From: Diorhabda sublineata
Taxonomy: Eukaryota > Arthropoda > Insecta > Coleoptera > Chrysomelidae
Assembly: GCF_026230105.1 (NCBI RefSeq)
Contig: NW_026614317.1
Span: forward strand, 21,780-85,779
DNA: 64,000 nt
Reading direction: 5' to 3'
Shown piece after piece: positions 26,501 through 39,134 of this stretch. The notes beneath the pieces are model-generated. The model did not search any database, was not told where the DNA came from, and was given only the letters and a program-made list of their open reading frames with translations. Position 1 is the stretch's first letter. Each line of letters opens with the position of its first letter. The translations under genes and the position numbers were made by a program.

Positions 26501-29500
26501 GAATTTACAGACACTAGCGCCACCTGCCGGCCAGAAGCCACACTTAACACGGTTTTATAGACACTAGCGCCCTCTGCCGGCCAGGCGCCAAACTTGACAC
26601 GGTTTTTTTTTTTCGATGTTATTACTATTTCATACAACTTTTATATGTTACACCTCGACAAGTTCTTATATCCTACCGGCCAGAAGAAAAACTAAACACG
26701 GTTTTATAGACACTAGCGCCACCTGCCGGCAAGAAGACAAACTAAACACGGTTTTATAGACACTAGCGCCCTCTGCCGGCCTGAAGCCACGCTTAACACG
26801 GTTTTATACACACTAGCGCCACCTGCCGGCCAGAAGACAAACTAAACACGGTTTTATAGACACTAGCGCCCTCTGCCAGCCAGACGCCAAACTTGACACG
26901 AATTTACAGACACTAGCGCCCTCTGCCGGCCAGAAGACAAACTAAACACGGTTTTATAGACACTAGCGCCCTCTGCCGGCCAGACGCCAAACTTGACACG
27001 AATTTACAGACACTAGCGCCACCTGCCGGCCAGAAGCCACACTTAACACGGTTTTATAGACACTAGCGCCCTCTGCCGGCCAGGCGCCAAACTTGCACGA
27101 ATTCACAGACACTAGCGCCACCTGCCGGCCAGAAGCCACACTTAACACGGTTTTATAGACACTAGCGCCCTCTGCCGGCCAGAAGACAAACTAAACACGG
27201 TTTTATAGACACTAGCGCCCTCTGCCGGCCAGGCGCCAAACTTGACACGAATTTACAGACACTAGCGCCCTCTGCCGGCCAGAAGCCACACTTAACACGG
27301 TTTTATAGACACTAGTGCCCTCTACCGGCCAGACGCCAAACTTGACACGAATTTACAGACACTAGCGCCACCTGCCGGCCAGAAGCCACACTTAACACGG
27401 TTTTATAGACACTAGCGCCCTCTGCCGGCCAGGCGCCAAACTTGACACGGTTTTTTTTTTTCGATGTTATTACTATTTCATACAACTTTTATATGTTACA
27501 CCTCGACAAGTTCTTATATCCTACCGGCCAGAAGAAAAACTAAACACGGTTTTATAGACACTAGCGCCACCTGCCGGCAAGAAGACAAACTAAACACGGT
27601 TTTATAGACACTAGCGCCCTCTGCCGGCCTGAAGCCACGCTTAACACGGTTTTATACACACTAGCGCCACCTGCCGGCCAGAAGACAAACTAAACACGGT
27701 TTTATAGACACTAGCGCCCTCTGCCAGCCAGACGCCAAACTTGACACGAATTTACAGACACTAGCGCCCTCTGCCGGCCAGAAGACAAACTAAACACGGT
27801 TTTATAGACACTAGCGCCCTCTGCCGGCCAGACGCCAAACTTGACACGAATTTACAGACACTAGCGCCACCTGCCGGCCAGAAGCCACACTTAACACGGT
27901 TTTATAGACACTAGCGCCCTCTGCCGGCCAGGCGCCAAACTTGCACGAATTCACAGACACTAGCGCCACCTGCCGGCCAGAAGCCACACTTAACACGGTT
28001 TTATAGACACTAGCGCCCTCTGCCGGCCAGAAGACAAACTAAACACGGTTTTATAGACACTAGCGCCACCTGCCGGCCAGAAGCCACACTTAACACGGTT
28101 TTATAGACACTAGCGCCCTCTGCCGGCCAGGCGCCAAACTTGACACGGTTTTTTTTTTTCGATGTTATTACTATTTCATACAACTTTTATATGTTACACC
28201 TCGACAAGTTCTTATATCCTACCGGCCAGAAGAAAAACTAAACACGGTTTTATAGACACTAGCGCTACCTGCCGGCAAGAAGACAAACTAAACACGGTTT
28301 TATAGACACTAGCGCCCTCTGCCGGCCTGAAGCCACGCTTAACACGGTTTTATACACACTAGCGCCACCTGCCGGCCAGAAGACAAACTAAACACGGTTT
28401 TATAGACACTAGCGCCCTCTGCCAGCCAGACGCCAAACTTGACACGAATTTACAGACACTAGCGCCCTCTGCCGGCCAGAAGACAAACTAAACACGGTTT
28501 TATAGACACTAGCGCCCTCTGCCGGCCAGACGCCAAACTTGACACGAATTTACAGACACTAGCGCCACCTGCCGGCCAGAAGCCACACTTAACACGGTTT
28601 TATAGACACTAGCGCCCTCTGCCGGCCAGAAGACAAACTAAACACGGTTTTATAGACACTAGCGCCCTCTGCCGGCCAGGCGCCAAACTTGACACGAATT
28701 TACAGACACTAGCGCCACCTGCCGGCCAGAAGCCACACTTAACACGGTTTTATAGACACTAGCGCCCTCTGCCGGCCAGGCGCCAAACTTGACACGAATT
28801 TACAGACACTAGCGCCCTCTGCCGGCCAGAAGCCACACTTAACACGGTTTTATAGACACTAGTGCCCTCTACCGGCCAGACGCCAAACTTGACACGAATT
28901 TACAGACACTAGCGCCACCTGCCGGCCAGAAGCCACACTTAACACGGTTTTATAGACACTAGCGCCCTCTGCCGGCCAGGCGCCAAACTTGACACGGTTT
29001 TTTTTTTTCGATGTTATTACTATTTCATACAACTTTTATATGTTACACCTCGACAAGTTCTTATATCCTACCGGCCAGAAGAAAAACTAAACACGGTTTT
29101 ATAGACACTAGCGCCACCTGCCGGCAAGAAGACAAACTAAACACGGTTTTATAGACACTAGCGCCCTCTGCCGGCCTGAAGCCACGCTTAACACGGTTTT
29201 ATACACACTAGCGCCACCTGCCGGCCAGAAGACAAACTAAACACGGTTTTATAGACACTAGCGCCCTCTGCCAGCCAGACGCCAAACTTGACACGAATTT
29301 ACAGACACTAGCGCCCTCTGCCGGCCAGAAGACAAACTAAACACGGTTTTATAGACACTAGCGCCCTCTGCCGGCCAGACGCCAAACTTGACACGAATTT
29401 ACAGACACTAGCGCCACCTGCCGGCCAGAAGCCACACTTAACACGGTTTTATAGACACTAGCGCCCTCTGCCGGCCAGACGCCAAACTTGACACGAATTT

Positions 29501-29706
29501 ACAGACACTAGCGCCCTCTGCCGGCCAGAAGCCACACTTAACACGGTTTTATAGACACTAGTGCCCTCTACCGGCCAGACGCCAAACTTGACACGAATTT
29601 ACAGACACTAGCGCCACCTGCCGGCCAGAAGCCACACTTAACACGGTTTTATAGACACTAGCGCCCTCTGCCGGCCAGGCGCCAAACTTGACACGGTTTT
29701 TTTTTT
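23520..29706 (+). repeat. Complete 6.19-kb cycle A* B A B A C D B (copy 2)
   Basis: Units start at 23520 (A*, CCTGCC at 24033), 24368 (B), 25067 (A), 25915 (B), 26614 (A), 27462 (C), 28160 (D) and 29009 (B, 698, ending in T10). The length is 6,187 bp. The D unit carries a GCGCTACC variant (C to T at 28266) that is shared only with D units at 42427, 43276 and 47766. Confidence 0.9.
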
Positions 29707-32700
29707 CGATGTTATTACTATTTCATACAACTTTTATATGTTACACCTCGACAAGTTCTTATATCCTACCGGCCAGAAGAAAAACTAAACACGGTTTTAT
29801 AGACACTAGCGCCACCTGCCGGCAAGAAGACAAACTAAACACGGTTTTATAGACACTAGCGCCCTCTGCCGGCCTGAAGCCACGCTTAACACGGTTTTAT
29901 ACACACTAGCGCCACCTGCCGGCCAGAAGACAAACTAAACACGGTTTTATAGACACTAGCGCCCTCTGCCAGCCAGACGCCAAACTTGACACGAATTTAC
30001 AGACACTAGCGCCCTCTGCCGGCCAGAAGACAAACTAAACACGGTTTTATAGACACTAGCGCCCTCTGCCGGCCAGACGCCAAACTTGACACGAATTTAC
30101 AGACACTAGCGCCACCTGCCGGCCAGAAGCCACACTTAACACGGTTTTATAGACACTAGCGCCCTCTGCCGGCCAGGCGCCAAACTTGCACGAATTCACA
30201 GACACTAGCGCCACCTGCCTGCCAGAAGCCACACTTAACACGGTTTTATAGACACTAGCGCCCTCTGCCGGCCAGAAGACAAACTAAACACGGTTTTATA
30301 GACACTAGCGCCCTCTGCCGGCCAGGCGCCAAACTTGACACGAATTTACAGACACTAGCGCCCTCTGCCGGCCAGAAGCCACACTTAACACGGTTTTATA
30401 GACACTAGTGCCCTCTACCGGCCAGACGCCAAACTTGACACGAATTTACAGACACTAGCGCCACCTGCCGGCCAGAAGCCACACTTAACACGGTTTTATA
30501 GACACTAGCGCCCTCTGCCGGCCAGGCGCCAAACTTGACACGGTTTTTTTTTTTCGATGTTATTACTATTTCATACAACTTTTATATGTTACACCTCGAC
30601 AAGTTCTTATATCCTACCGGCCAGAAGAAAAACTAAACACGGTTTTATAGACACTAGCGCCACCTGCCGGCAAGAAGACAAACTAAACACGGTTTTATAG
30701 ACACTAGCGCCCTCTGCCGGCCTGAAGCCACGCTTAACACGGTTTTATACACACTAGCGCCACCTGCCGGCCAGAAGACAAACTAAACACGGTTTTATAG
30801 ACACTAGCGCCCTCTGCCAGCCAGACGCCAAACTTGACACGAATTTACAGACACTAGCGCCCTCTGCCGGCCAGAAGACAAACTAAACACGGTTTTATAG
30901 ACACTAGCGCCCTCTGCCGGCCAGACGCCAAACTTGACACGAATTTACAGACACTAGCGCCACCTGCCGGCCAGAAGCCACACTTAACACGGTTTTATAG
31001 ACACTAGCGCCCTCTGCCGGCCAGACGCCAAACTTGACACGAATTTACAGACACTAGCGCCCTCTGCCGGCCAGAAGCCACACTTAACACGGTTTTATAG
31101 ACACTAGTGCCCTCTACCGGCCAGACGCCAAACTTGACACGAATTTACAGACACTAGCGCCACCTGCCGGCCAGAAGCCACACTTAACACGGTTTTATAG
31201 ACACTAGCGCCCTCTGCCGGCCAGGCGCCAAACTTGACACGGTTTTTTTTTTTCGATGTTATTACTATTTCATACAACTTTTATATGTTACACCTCGACA
31301 AGTTCTTATATCCTACCGGCCAGAAGAAAAACTAAACACGGTTTTATAGACACTAGCGCCACCTGCCGGCAAGAAGACAAACTAAACACGGTTTTATAGA
31401 CACTAGCGCCCTCTGCCGGCCTGAAGCCACGCTTAACACGGTTTTATACACACTAGCGCCACCTGCCGGCCAGAAGACAAACTAAACACGGTTTTATAGA
31501 CACTAGCGCCCTCTGCCAGCCAGACGCCAAACTTGACACGAATTTACAGACACTAGCGCCCTCTGCCGGCCAGAAGACAAACTAAACACGGTTTTATAGA
31601 CACTAGCGCCCTCTGCCGGCCAGACGCCAAACTTGACACGAATTTACAGACACTAGCGCCACCTGCCGGCCAGAAGCCACACTTAACACGGTTTTATAGA
31701 CACTAGCGCCCTCTGCCGGCCAGGCGCCAAACTTGCACGAATTCACAGACACTAGCGCCACCTGCCGGCCAGAAGCCACACTTAACACGGTTTTATAGAC
31801 ACTAGCGCCCTCTGCCGGCCAGAAGACAAACTAAACACGGTTTTATAGACACTAGCGCCCTCTGCCGGCCAGGCGCCAAACTTGACACGAATTTACAGAC
31901 ACTAGCGCCCTCTGCCGGCCAGAAGCCACACTTAACACGGTTTTATAGACACTAGTGCCCTCTACCGGCCAGACGCCAAACTTGACACGAACTTACAGAC
32001 ACTAGCGCCACCTGCCGGCCAGAAGCCACACTTAACACGGTTTTATAGACACTAGCGCCCTCTGCCGGCCAGGCGCCAAACTTGACACGGTTTTTTTTTT
32101 TCGATGTTATTACTATTTCATACAACTTTTATATGTTACACCTCGACAAGTTCTTATATCCTACCGGCCAGAAGAAAAACTAAACACGGTTTTATAGACA
32201 CTAGCGCCACCTGCCGGCAAGAAGACAAACTAAACACGGTTTTATAGACACTAGCGCCCTCTGCCGGCCTGAAGCCACGCTTAACACGGTTTTATACACA
32301 CTAGCGCCACCTGCCGGCCAGAAGACAAACTAAACACGGTTTTATAGACACTAGCGCCCTCTGCCAGCCAGACGCCAAACTTGACACGAATTTACAGACA
32401 CTAGCGCCCTCTGCCGGCCAGAAGACAAACTAAACACGGTTTCATAGACACTAGCGCCCTCTGCCGGCCAGACGCCAAACTTGACACGAATTTACAGACA
32501 CTAGCGCCACCTGCCGGCCAGAAGCCACACTTAACACGGTTTTATAGACACTAGCGCCCTCTGCCGGCCAGACGCCAAACTTGACACGAATTTACAGACA
32601 CTAGCGCCCTCTGCCGGCCAGAAGCCACACTTAACACGGTTTTATAGACACTAGTGCCCTCTACCGGCCAGACGCCAAACTTGACACGAATTTACAGACA

Positions 32701-33648
32701 CTAGCGCCACCTGCCGGCCAGAAGCCACACTTAACACGGTTTTATAGACACTAGCGCCCTCTGCCGGCCAGGCGCCAAACTTGACACGGTTTTTTTTTTT
32801 CGATGTTATTACTATTTCATACAACTTTTATATGTTACACCTCGACAAGTTCTTATATCCTACCGGCCAGAAGAAAAACTAAACACGGTTTTATAGACAC
32901 TAGCGCCACCTGCCGGCAAGAAGACAAACTAAACACGGTTTTATAGACACTAGCGCCCTCTGCCGGCCTGAAGCCACGCTTAACACGGTTTTATACACAC
33001 TAGCGCCACCTGCCGGCCAGAAGACAAACTAAACACGGTTTTATAGACACTAGCGCCCTCTGCCAGCCAGACGCCAAACTTGACACGAATTTACAGACAC
33101 TAGCGCCCTCTGCCGGCCTGAAGCCACGCTTAACACGGTTTTATACACACTAGCGCCACCTGCCGGCCAGAAGACAAACTAAACACGGTTTTATAGACAC
33201 TAGCGCCCTCTGCCAGCCAGACGCCAAACTTGACACGAATTTACAGACACTAGCGCCCTCTGCCGGCCAGAAGACAAACTAAACACGGTTTTATAGACAC
33301 TAGCGCCCTCTGCCGGCCAGACGCCAAACTTGACACGAATTTACAGACACTAGCGCCACCTGCCGGCCAGAAGCCACACTTAACACGGTTTTATAGACAC
33401 TAGCGCCCTCTGCCGGCCAGGCGCCAAACTTGCACGAATTCACAGACACTAGCGCCACCTGCCGGCCAGAAGCCACACTTAACACGGTTTTATAGACACT
33501 AGCGCCCTCTGCCGGCCAGAAGACAAACTAAACACGGTTTTATAGACACTAGCGCCACCTGCCGGCCAGAAGCCACACTTAACACGGTTTTATAGACACT
33601 AGCGCCCTCTGCCGGCCAGGCGCCAAACTTGACACGGTTTTTTTTTTT
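29707..33648 (+). repeat. Shortened cycle A* - B - A - B - C with 150-bp duplication
   Basis: Units start at 29707 (A*, CCTGCC at 30220), 30555 (B), 31254 (A), 32102 (B) and 32801 (848). The last is a C unit, not an A unit, despite its 848 bp: three monomers are duplicated, with the CGGCCTGAAG monomer at 32963 repeated exactly 150 bp later at 33113. The A unit carries GAACTTAC (change at 31992) and the B unit TTTCATAG (32443), the same change as at 5151. Confidence 0.88.
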
Positions 33649-36600
33649 CGATGTTATTACTATTTCATACAACTTTTATATGTTACACCTCGACAAGTTC
33701 TTATATCCTACCGGCCAGAAGAAAAACTAAACACGGTTTTATAGACACTAGCGCCACCTGCCGGCAAGAAGACAAACTAAACACGGTTTTATAGACACTA
33801 GCGCCCTCTGCCGGCCTGAAGCCACGCTTAACACGGTTTTATACACACTAGCGCCACCTGCCGGCCAGAAGACAAACTAAACACGGTTTTATAGACACTA
33901 GCGCCCTCTGCCAGCCAGACGCCAAACTTGACACGAATTTACAGACACTAGCGCCCTCTGCCGGCCAGAAGACAAACTAAACACGGTTTTATAGACACTA
34001 GCGCCCTCTGCCGGCCAGACGCCAAACTTGACACGAATTTACAGACACTAGCGCCACCTGCCGGCCAGAAGCCACACTTAACACGGTTTTATAGACACTA
34101 GCGCCCTCTGCCGGCCAGAAGACAAACTAAACACGGTTTTATAGACACTAGCGCCCTCTGCCGGCCAGGCGCCAAACTTGACACGAATTTACAGACACTA
34201 GCGCCACCTGCCGGCCAGAAGCCACACTTAACACGGTTTTATAGACACTAGCGCCCTCTGCCGGCCAGGCGCCAAACTTGACACGAATTTACAGACACTA
34301 GCGCCCTCTGCCGGCCAGAAGCCACACTTAACACGGTTTTATAGACACTAGTGCCCTCTACCGGCCAGACGCCAAACTTGACACGAATTTACAGACACTA
34401 GCGCCACCTGCCGGCCAGAAGCCACACTTAACACGGTTTTATAGACACTAGCGCCCTCTGCCGGCCAGGCGCCAAACTTGACACGGTTTTTTTTTTTCGA
34501 TGTTATTACTATTTCATACAACTTTTATATGTTACACCTCGACAAGTTCTTATATCCTACCGGCCAGAAGAAAAACTAAACACGGTTTTATAGACACTAG
34601 CGCCACCTGCCGGCAAGAAGACAAACTAAACACGGTTTTATAGACACTAGCGCCCTCTGCCGGCCTGAAGCCACGCTTAACACGGTTTTATACACACTAG
34701 CGCCACCTGCCGGCCAGAAGACAAACTAAACACGGTTTTATAGACACTAGCGCCCTCTGCCAGCCAGACGCCAAACTTGACACGAATTTACAGACACTAG
34801 CGCCCTCTGCCGGCCAGAAGACAAACTAAACACGGTTTTATAGACACTAGCGCCCTCTGCCGGCCAGACGCCAAACTTGACACGAATTTACAGACACTAG
34901 CGCCACCTGCCGGCCAGAAGCCACACTTAACACGGTTTTATAGACACTAGCGCCCTCTGCCGGCCAGGCGCCAAACTTGCACGAATTCACAGACACTAGC
35001 GCCACCTGCCGGCCAGAAGCCACACTTAACACGGTTTTATAGACACTAGCGCCCTCTGCCGGCCAGAAGACAAACTAAACACGGTTTTATAGACACTAGC
35101 GCCCTCTGCCGGCCAGGCGCCAAACTTGACACGAATTTACAGACACTAGCGCCACCTGCCGGCCAGAAGCCACACTTAACACGGTTTTATAGACACTAGC
35201 GCCCTCTGCCGGCCAGACGCCAAACTTGACACGAATTTACAGACACTAGCGCCCTCTGCCGGCCAGAAGCCACACTTAACACGGTTTTATAGACACTAGT
35301 GCCCTCTACCGGCCAGACGCCAAACTTGACACGAATTTACAGACACTAGCGCCACCTGCCGGCCAGAAGCCACACTTAACACGGTTTTATAGACACTAGC
35401 GCCCTCTGCCGGCCAGGCGCCAAACTTGACACGGTTTTTTTTTTTCGATGTTATTACTATTTCATACAACTTTTATATGTTACACCTCGACAAGTTCTTA
35501 TATCCTACCGGCCAGAAGAAAAACTAAACACGGTTTTATAGACACTAGCGCCACCTGCCGGCAAGAAGACAAACTAAACACGGTTTTATAGACACTAGCG
35601 CCCTCTGCCGGCCTGAAGCCACGCTTAACACGGTTTTATACACACTAGCGCCACCTGCCGGCCAGAAGACAAACTAAACACGGTTTTATAGACACTAGCG
35701 CCCTCTGCCAGCCAGACGCCAAACTTGACACGAATTTACAGACACTAGCGCCCTCTGCCGGCCAGAAGACAAACTAAACACGGTTTTATAGACACTAGCG
35801 CCCTCTGCCGGCCAGACGCCAAACTTGACACGAATTTACAGACACTAGCGCCACCTGCCGGCCAGAAGCCACACTTAACACGGTTTTATAGACACTAGCG
35901 CCCTCTGCCGGCCAGGCGCCAAACTTGCACGAATTCACAGACACTAGCGCCACCTGCCGGCCAGAAGCCACACTTAACACGGTTTTATAGACACTAGCGC
36001 CCTCTGCCGGCCAGAAGACAAACTAAACACGGTTTTATAGACACTAGCGCCCTCTGCCGGCCAGGCGCCAAACTTGACACGAATTTACAGACACTAGCGC
36101 CACCTGCCGGCCAGAAGCCACACTTAACACGGTTTTATAGACACTAGCGCCCTCTGCCGGCCAGACGCCAAACTTGACACGAATTTACAGACACTAGCGC
36201 CCTCTGCCGGCCAGAAGCCACACTTAACACGGTTTTATAGACACTAGTGCCCTCTACCGGCCAGACGCCAAACTTGACACGAATTTACAGACACTAGCGC
36301 CACCTGCCGGCCAGAAGCCACACTTAACACGGTTTTATAGACACTAGCGCCCTCTGCCGGCCAGGCGCCAAACTTGACACGGTTTTTTTTTTCGATGTTA
36401 TTACTATTTCATACAACTTTTATATGTTACACCTCGACAAGTTCTTATATCCTACCGGCCAGAAGAAAAACTAAACACGGTTTTATAGACACTAGCGCCA
36501 CCTGCCGGCCAGAAGACAAACTAAACACGGTTTTATAGACACTAGCGCCCTCTGCCAGCCAGACGCCAAACTTGACACGAATTTACAGACACTAGCGCCC

Positions 36601-37639
36601 TCTGCCGGCCAGAAGACAAACTAAACACGGTTTTATAGACACTAGCGCCCTCTGCCGGCCAGACGCCAAACTTGACACGAATTTACAGACACTAGCGCCA
36701 CCTGCCGGCCAGAAGCCACACTTAACACGGTTTTATAGACACTAGCGCCCTCTGCCGGCCAGGCGCCAAACTTGCACGAATTCACAGACACTAGCGCCAC
36801 CTGCCGGCCAGAAGCCACACTTAACACGGTTTTATAGACACTAGCGCCCTCTGCCGGCCAGAAGACAAACTAAACACGGTTTTATAGACACTAGCGCCCT
36901 CTGCCGGCCAGGCGCCAAACTTGACACGAATTTACAGACACTAGCGCCACCTGCCGGCCAGAAGCCACACTTAACACGGTTTTATAGACACTAGCGCCCT
37001 CTGCCGGCCAGACGCCAAACTTGACACGAATTTACAGACACTAGCGCCACCTGCCGGCCAGAAGCCACACTTAACACGGTTTTATAGACACTAGCGCCCT
37101 CTGCCGGCCAGGCGCCAAACTTGACACGGTTTTTTTTTTTCGATGTTATTACTATTTCATACAACTTTTATATGTTACACCTCGACAAGTTCTTATATCC
37201 TACCGGCCAGAAGAAAAACTAAACACGGTTTTATAGACACTAGCGCCACCTGCCGGCAAGAAGACAAACTAAACACGGTTTTATAGACACTAGCGCCCTC
37301 TGCCGGCCTGAAGCCACGCTTAACACGGTTTTATACACACTAGCGCCACCTGCCGGCCAGAAGACAAACTAAACACGGTTTTATAGACACTAGCGCCCTC
37401 TGCCAGCCAGACGCCAAACTTGACACGAATTTACAGACACTAGCGCCCTCTGCCGGCCAGAAGACAAACTAAACACGGTTTTATAGACACTAGCGCCCTT
37501 TGCCGGCCAGACGCCAAACTTGACACGAATTTACAGACACTAGCGCCACCTGCCGGCCAGAAGCCACACTTAACACGGTTTTATAGACACTAGCGCCCTC
37601 TGCCGGCCAGGCGCCAAACTTGACACGGTTTTTTTTTTT
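33649..37639 (+). repeat. 3,991-bp segment D - E - E - 748 - 499 (copy 1)
   Basis: Units start at 33649 (D), 34498 (E, 948), 35446 (E, 947 because it ends in T10), 36393 (748) and 37141 (499). The 748-bp unit lacks two monomers after its AT-rich block (the CAAGAAGAC and CCTGAAGCC variants) and also lacks the CACTAGTG monomer. The 499-bp unit has only eight monomers plus the AT-rich element. The same five units, with the same internal deletions and the same T10, recur at 53953. A CCTTTGCC change at 37500 distinguishes this copy. Confidence 0.92.
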
Positions 37640-39134
37640 CGATGTTATTACTATTTCATACAACTTTTATATGTTACACCTCGACAAGTTCTTATATCCT
37701 ACCGGCCAGAAGAAAAACTAAACACGGTTTTATAGACACTAGCGCCACCTGCCGGCAAGAAGACAAACTAAACACGGTTTTATAGACACTAGCGCCCTCT
37801 GCCGGCCTGAAGCCACGCTTAACACGGTTTTATACACACTAGCGCCACCTGCCGGCCAGAAGACAAACTAAACACGGTTTTATAGACACTAGCGCCCTCT
37901 GCCAGCCAGACGCCAAACTTGACACGAATTTACAGACACTAGCGCCCTCTGCCGGCCAGAAGACAAACTAAACACGGTTTTATAGACACTAGCGCCCTCT
38001 GCCGGCCAGACGCCAAACTTGACACGAATTTACAGACACTAGCGCCACCTGCCGGCCAGAAGCCACACTTAACACGGTTTTATAGACACTAGCGCCCTCT
38101 GCCGGCCAGGCGCCAAACTTGACACGGTTTTATAGACACTAGCGCCACCTGCCGGCCAGAAGACAAACTTAACACGGTTTTATAGACACTAGCGCCCTCT
38201 GCCGGCCAGGCGCCAAACTTGCACGAATTCACAGACACTAGCGCCACCTGCCGGCCAGAAGCCACACTTAACACGGTTTTATAGACACTAGCGCCCTCTG
38301 CCGGCCAGAAGACAAACTAAACACGGTTTTATAGACACTAGCGCCACCTGCCGGCCAGAAGCCACACTTAACACGGTTTTATAGACACTAGCGCCCTCTG
38401 CCGGCCAGGCGCCAAACTTGACACGGTTTTTTTTTTTCGATGTTATTACTATTTCATACAACTTTTATATGTTACACCTCGACAAGTTCTTATATCCTAC
38501 CGGCCAGAAGAAAAACTAAACACGGTTTTATAGACACTAGCGCCACCTGCCGGCAAGAAGACAAACTAAACACGGTTTTATAGACACTAGCGCCCTCTGC
38601 CGGCCTGAAGCCACGCTTAACACGGTTTTATACACACTAGCGCCACCTGCCGGCCAGAAGACAAACTAACACGGTTTTATAGACACTAGCGCCCTCTGCC
38701 AGCCAGACGCCAAACTTGACACGAATTTACAGACACTAGCGCCCTCTGCCGGCCAGAAGACAAACTAAACACGGTTTTATAGACACTAGCGCCCTCTGCC
38801 GGCCAGACGCCAAACTTGACACGAATTTACAGACACTAGCGCCACCTGCCGGCCAGAAGCCACACTTAACACGGTTTTATAGACACTAGCGCCCTCTGCC
38901 GGCCAGACGCCAAACTTGACACGAATTTACAGACACTAGCGCCCTCTGCCGGCCAGAAGCCACACTTAACACGGTTTTATAGACACTAGTGCCCTCTACC
39001 GGCCAGACGCCAAACTTGACACGAATTTACAGACACTAGCGCCACCTGCCGGCCAGAAGCCACACTTAACACGGTTTTATAGACACTAGCGCCCTCTGCC
39101 GGCCAGGCGCCAAACTTGACACGGTTTTTTTTTT
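37640..39134 (+). repeat. 798-bp recombinant unit followed by B (697)
   Basis: The unit at 37640 starts like its 499-bp neighbour, but near 38118 the closing GCCAAACTTGACACGGTTTT runs into ATAGACAC instead of the T-tract. The AT-rich block was therefore lost at the shared ACACGGTTTT and another C-like unit end, with GAATTC, was attached. A hybrid tail, GACAAACTTAACACGG, lies near 38161. The B unit at 38438 is 697 bp: it lost one A (GACAAACTAACACGG near 38669) and ends in T10. Confidence 0.85.
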
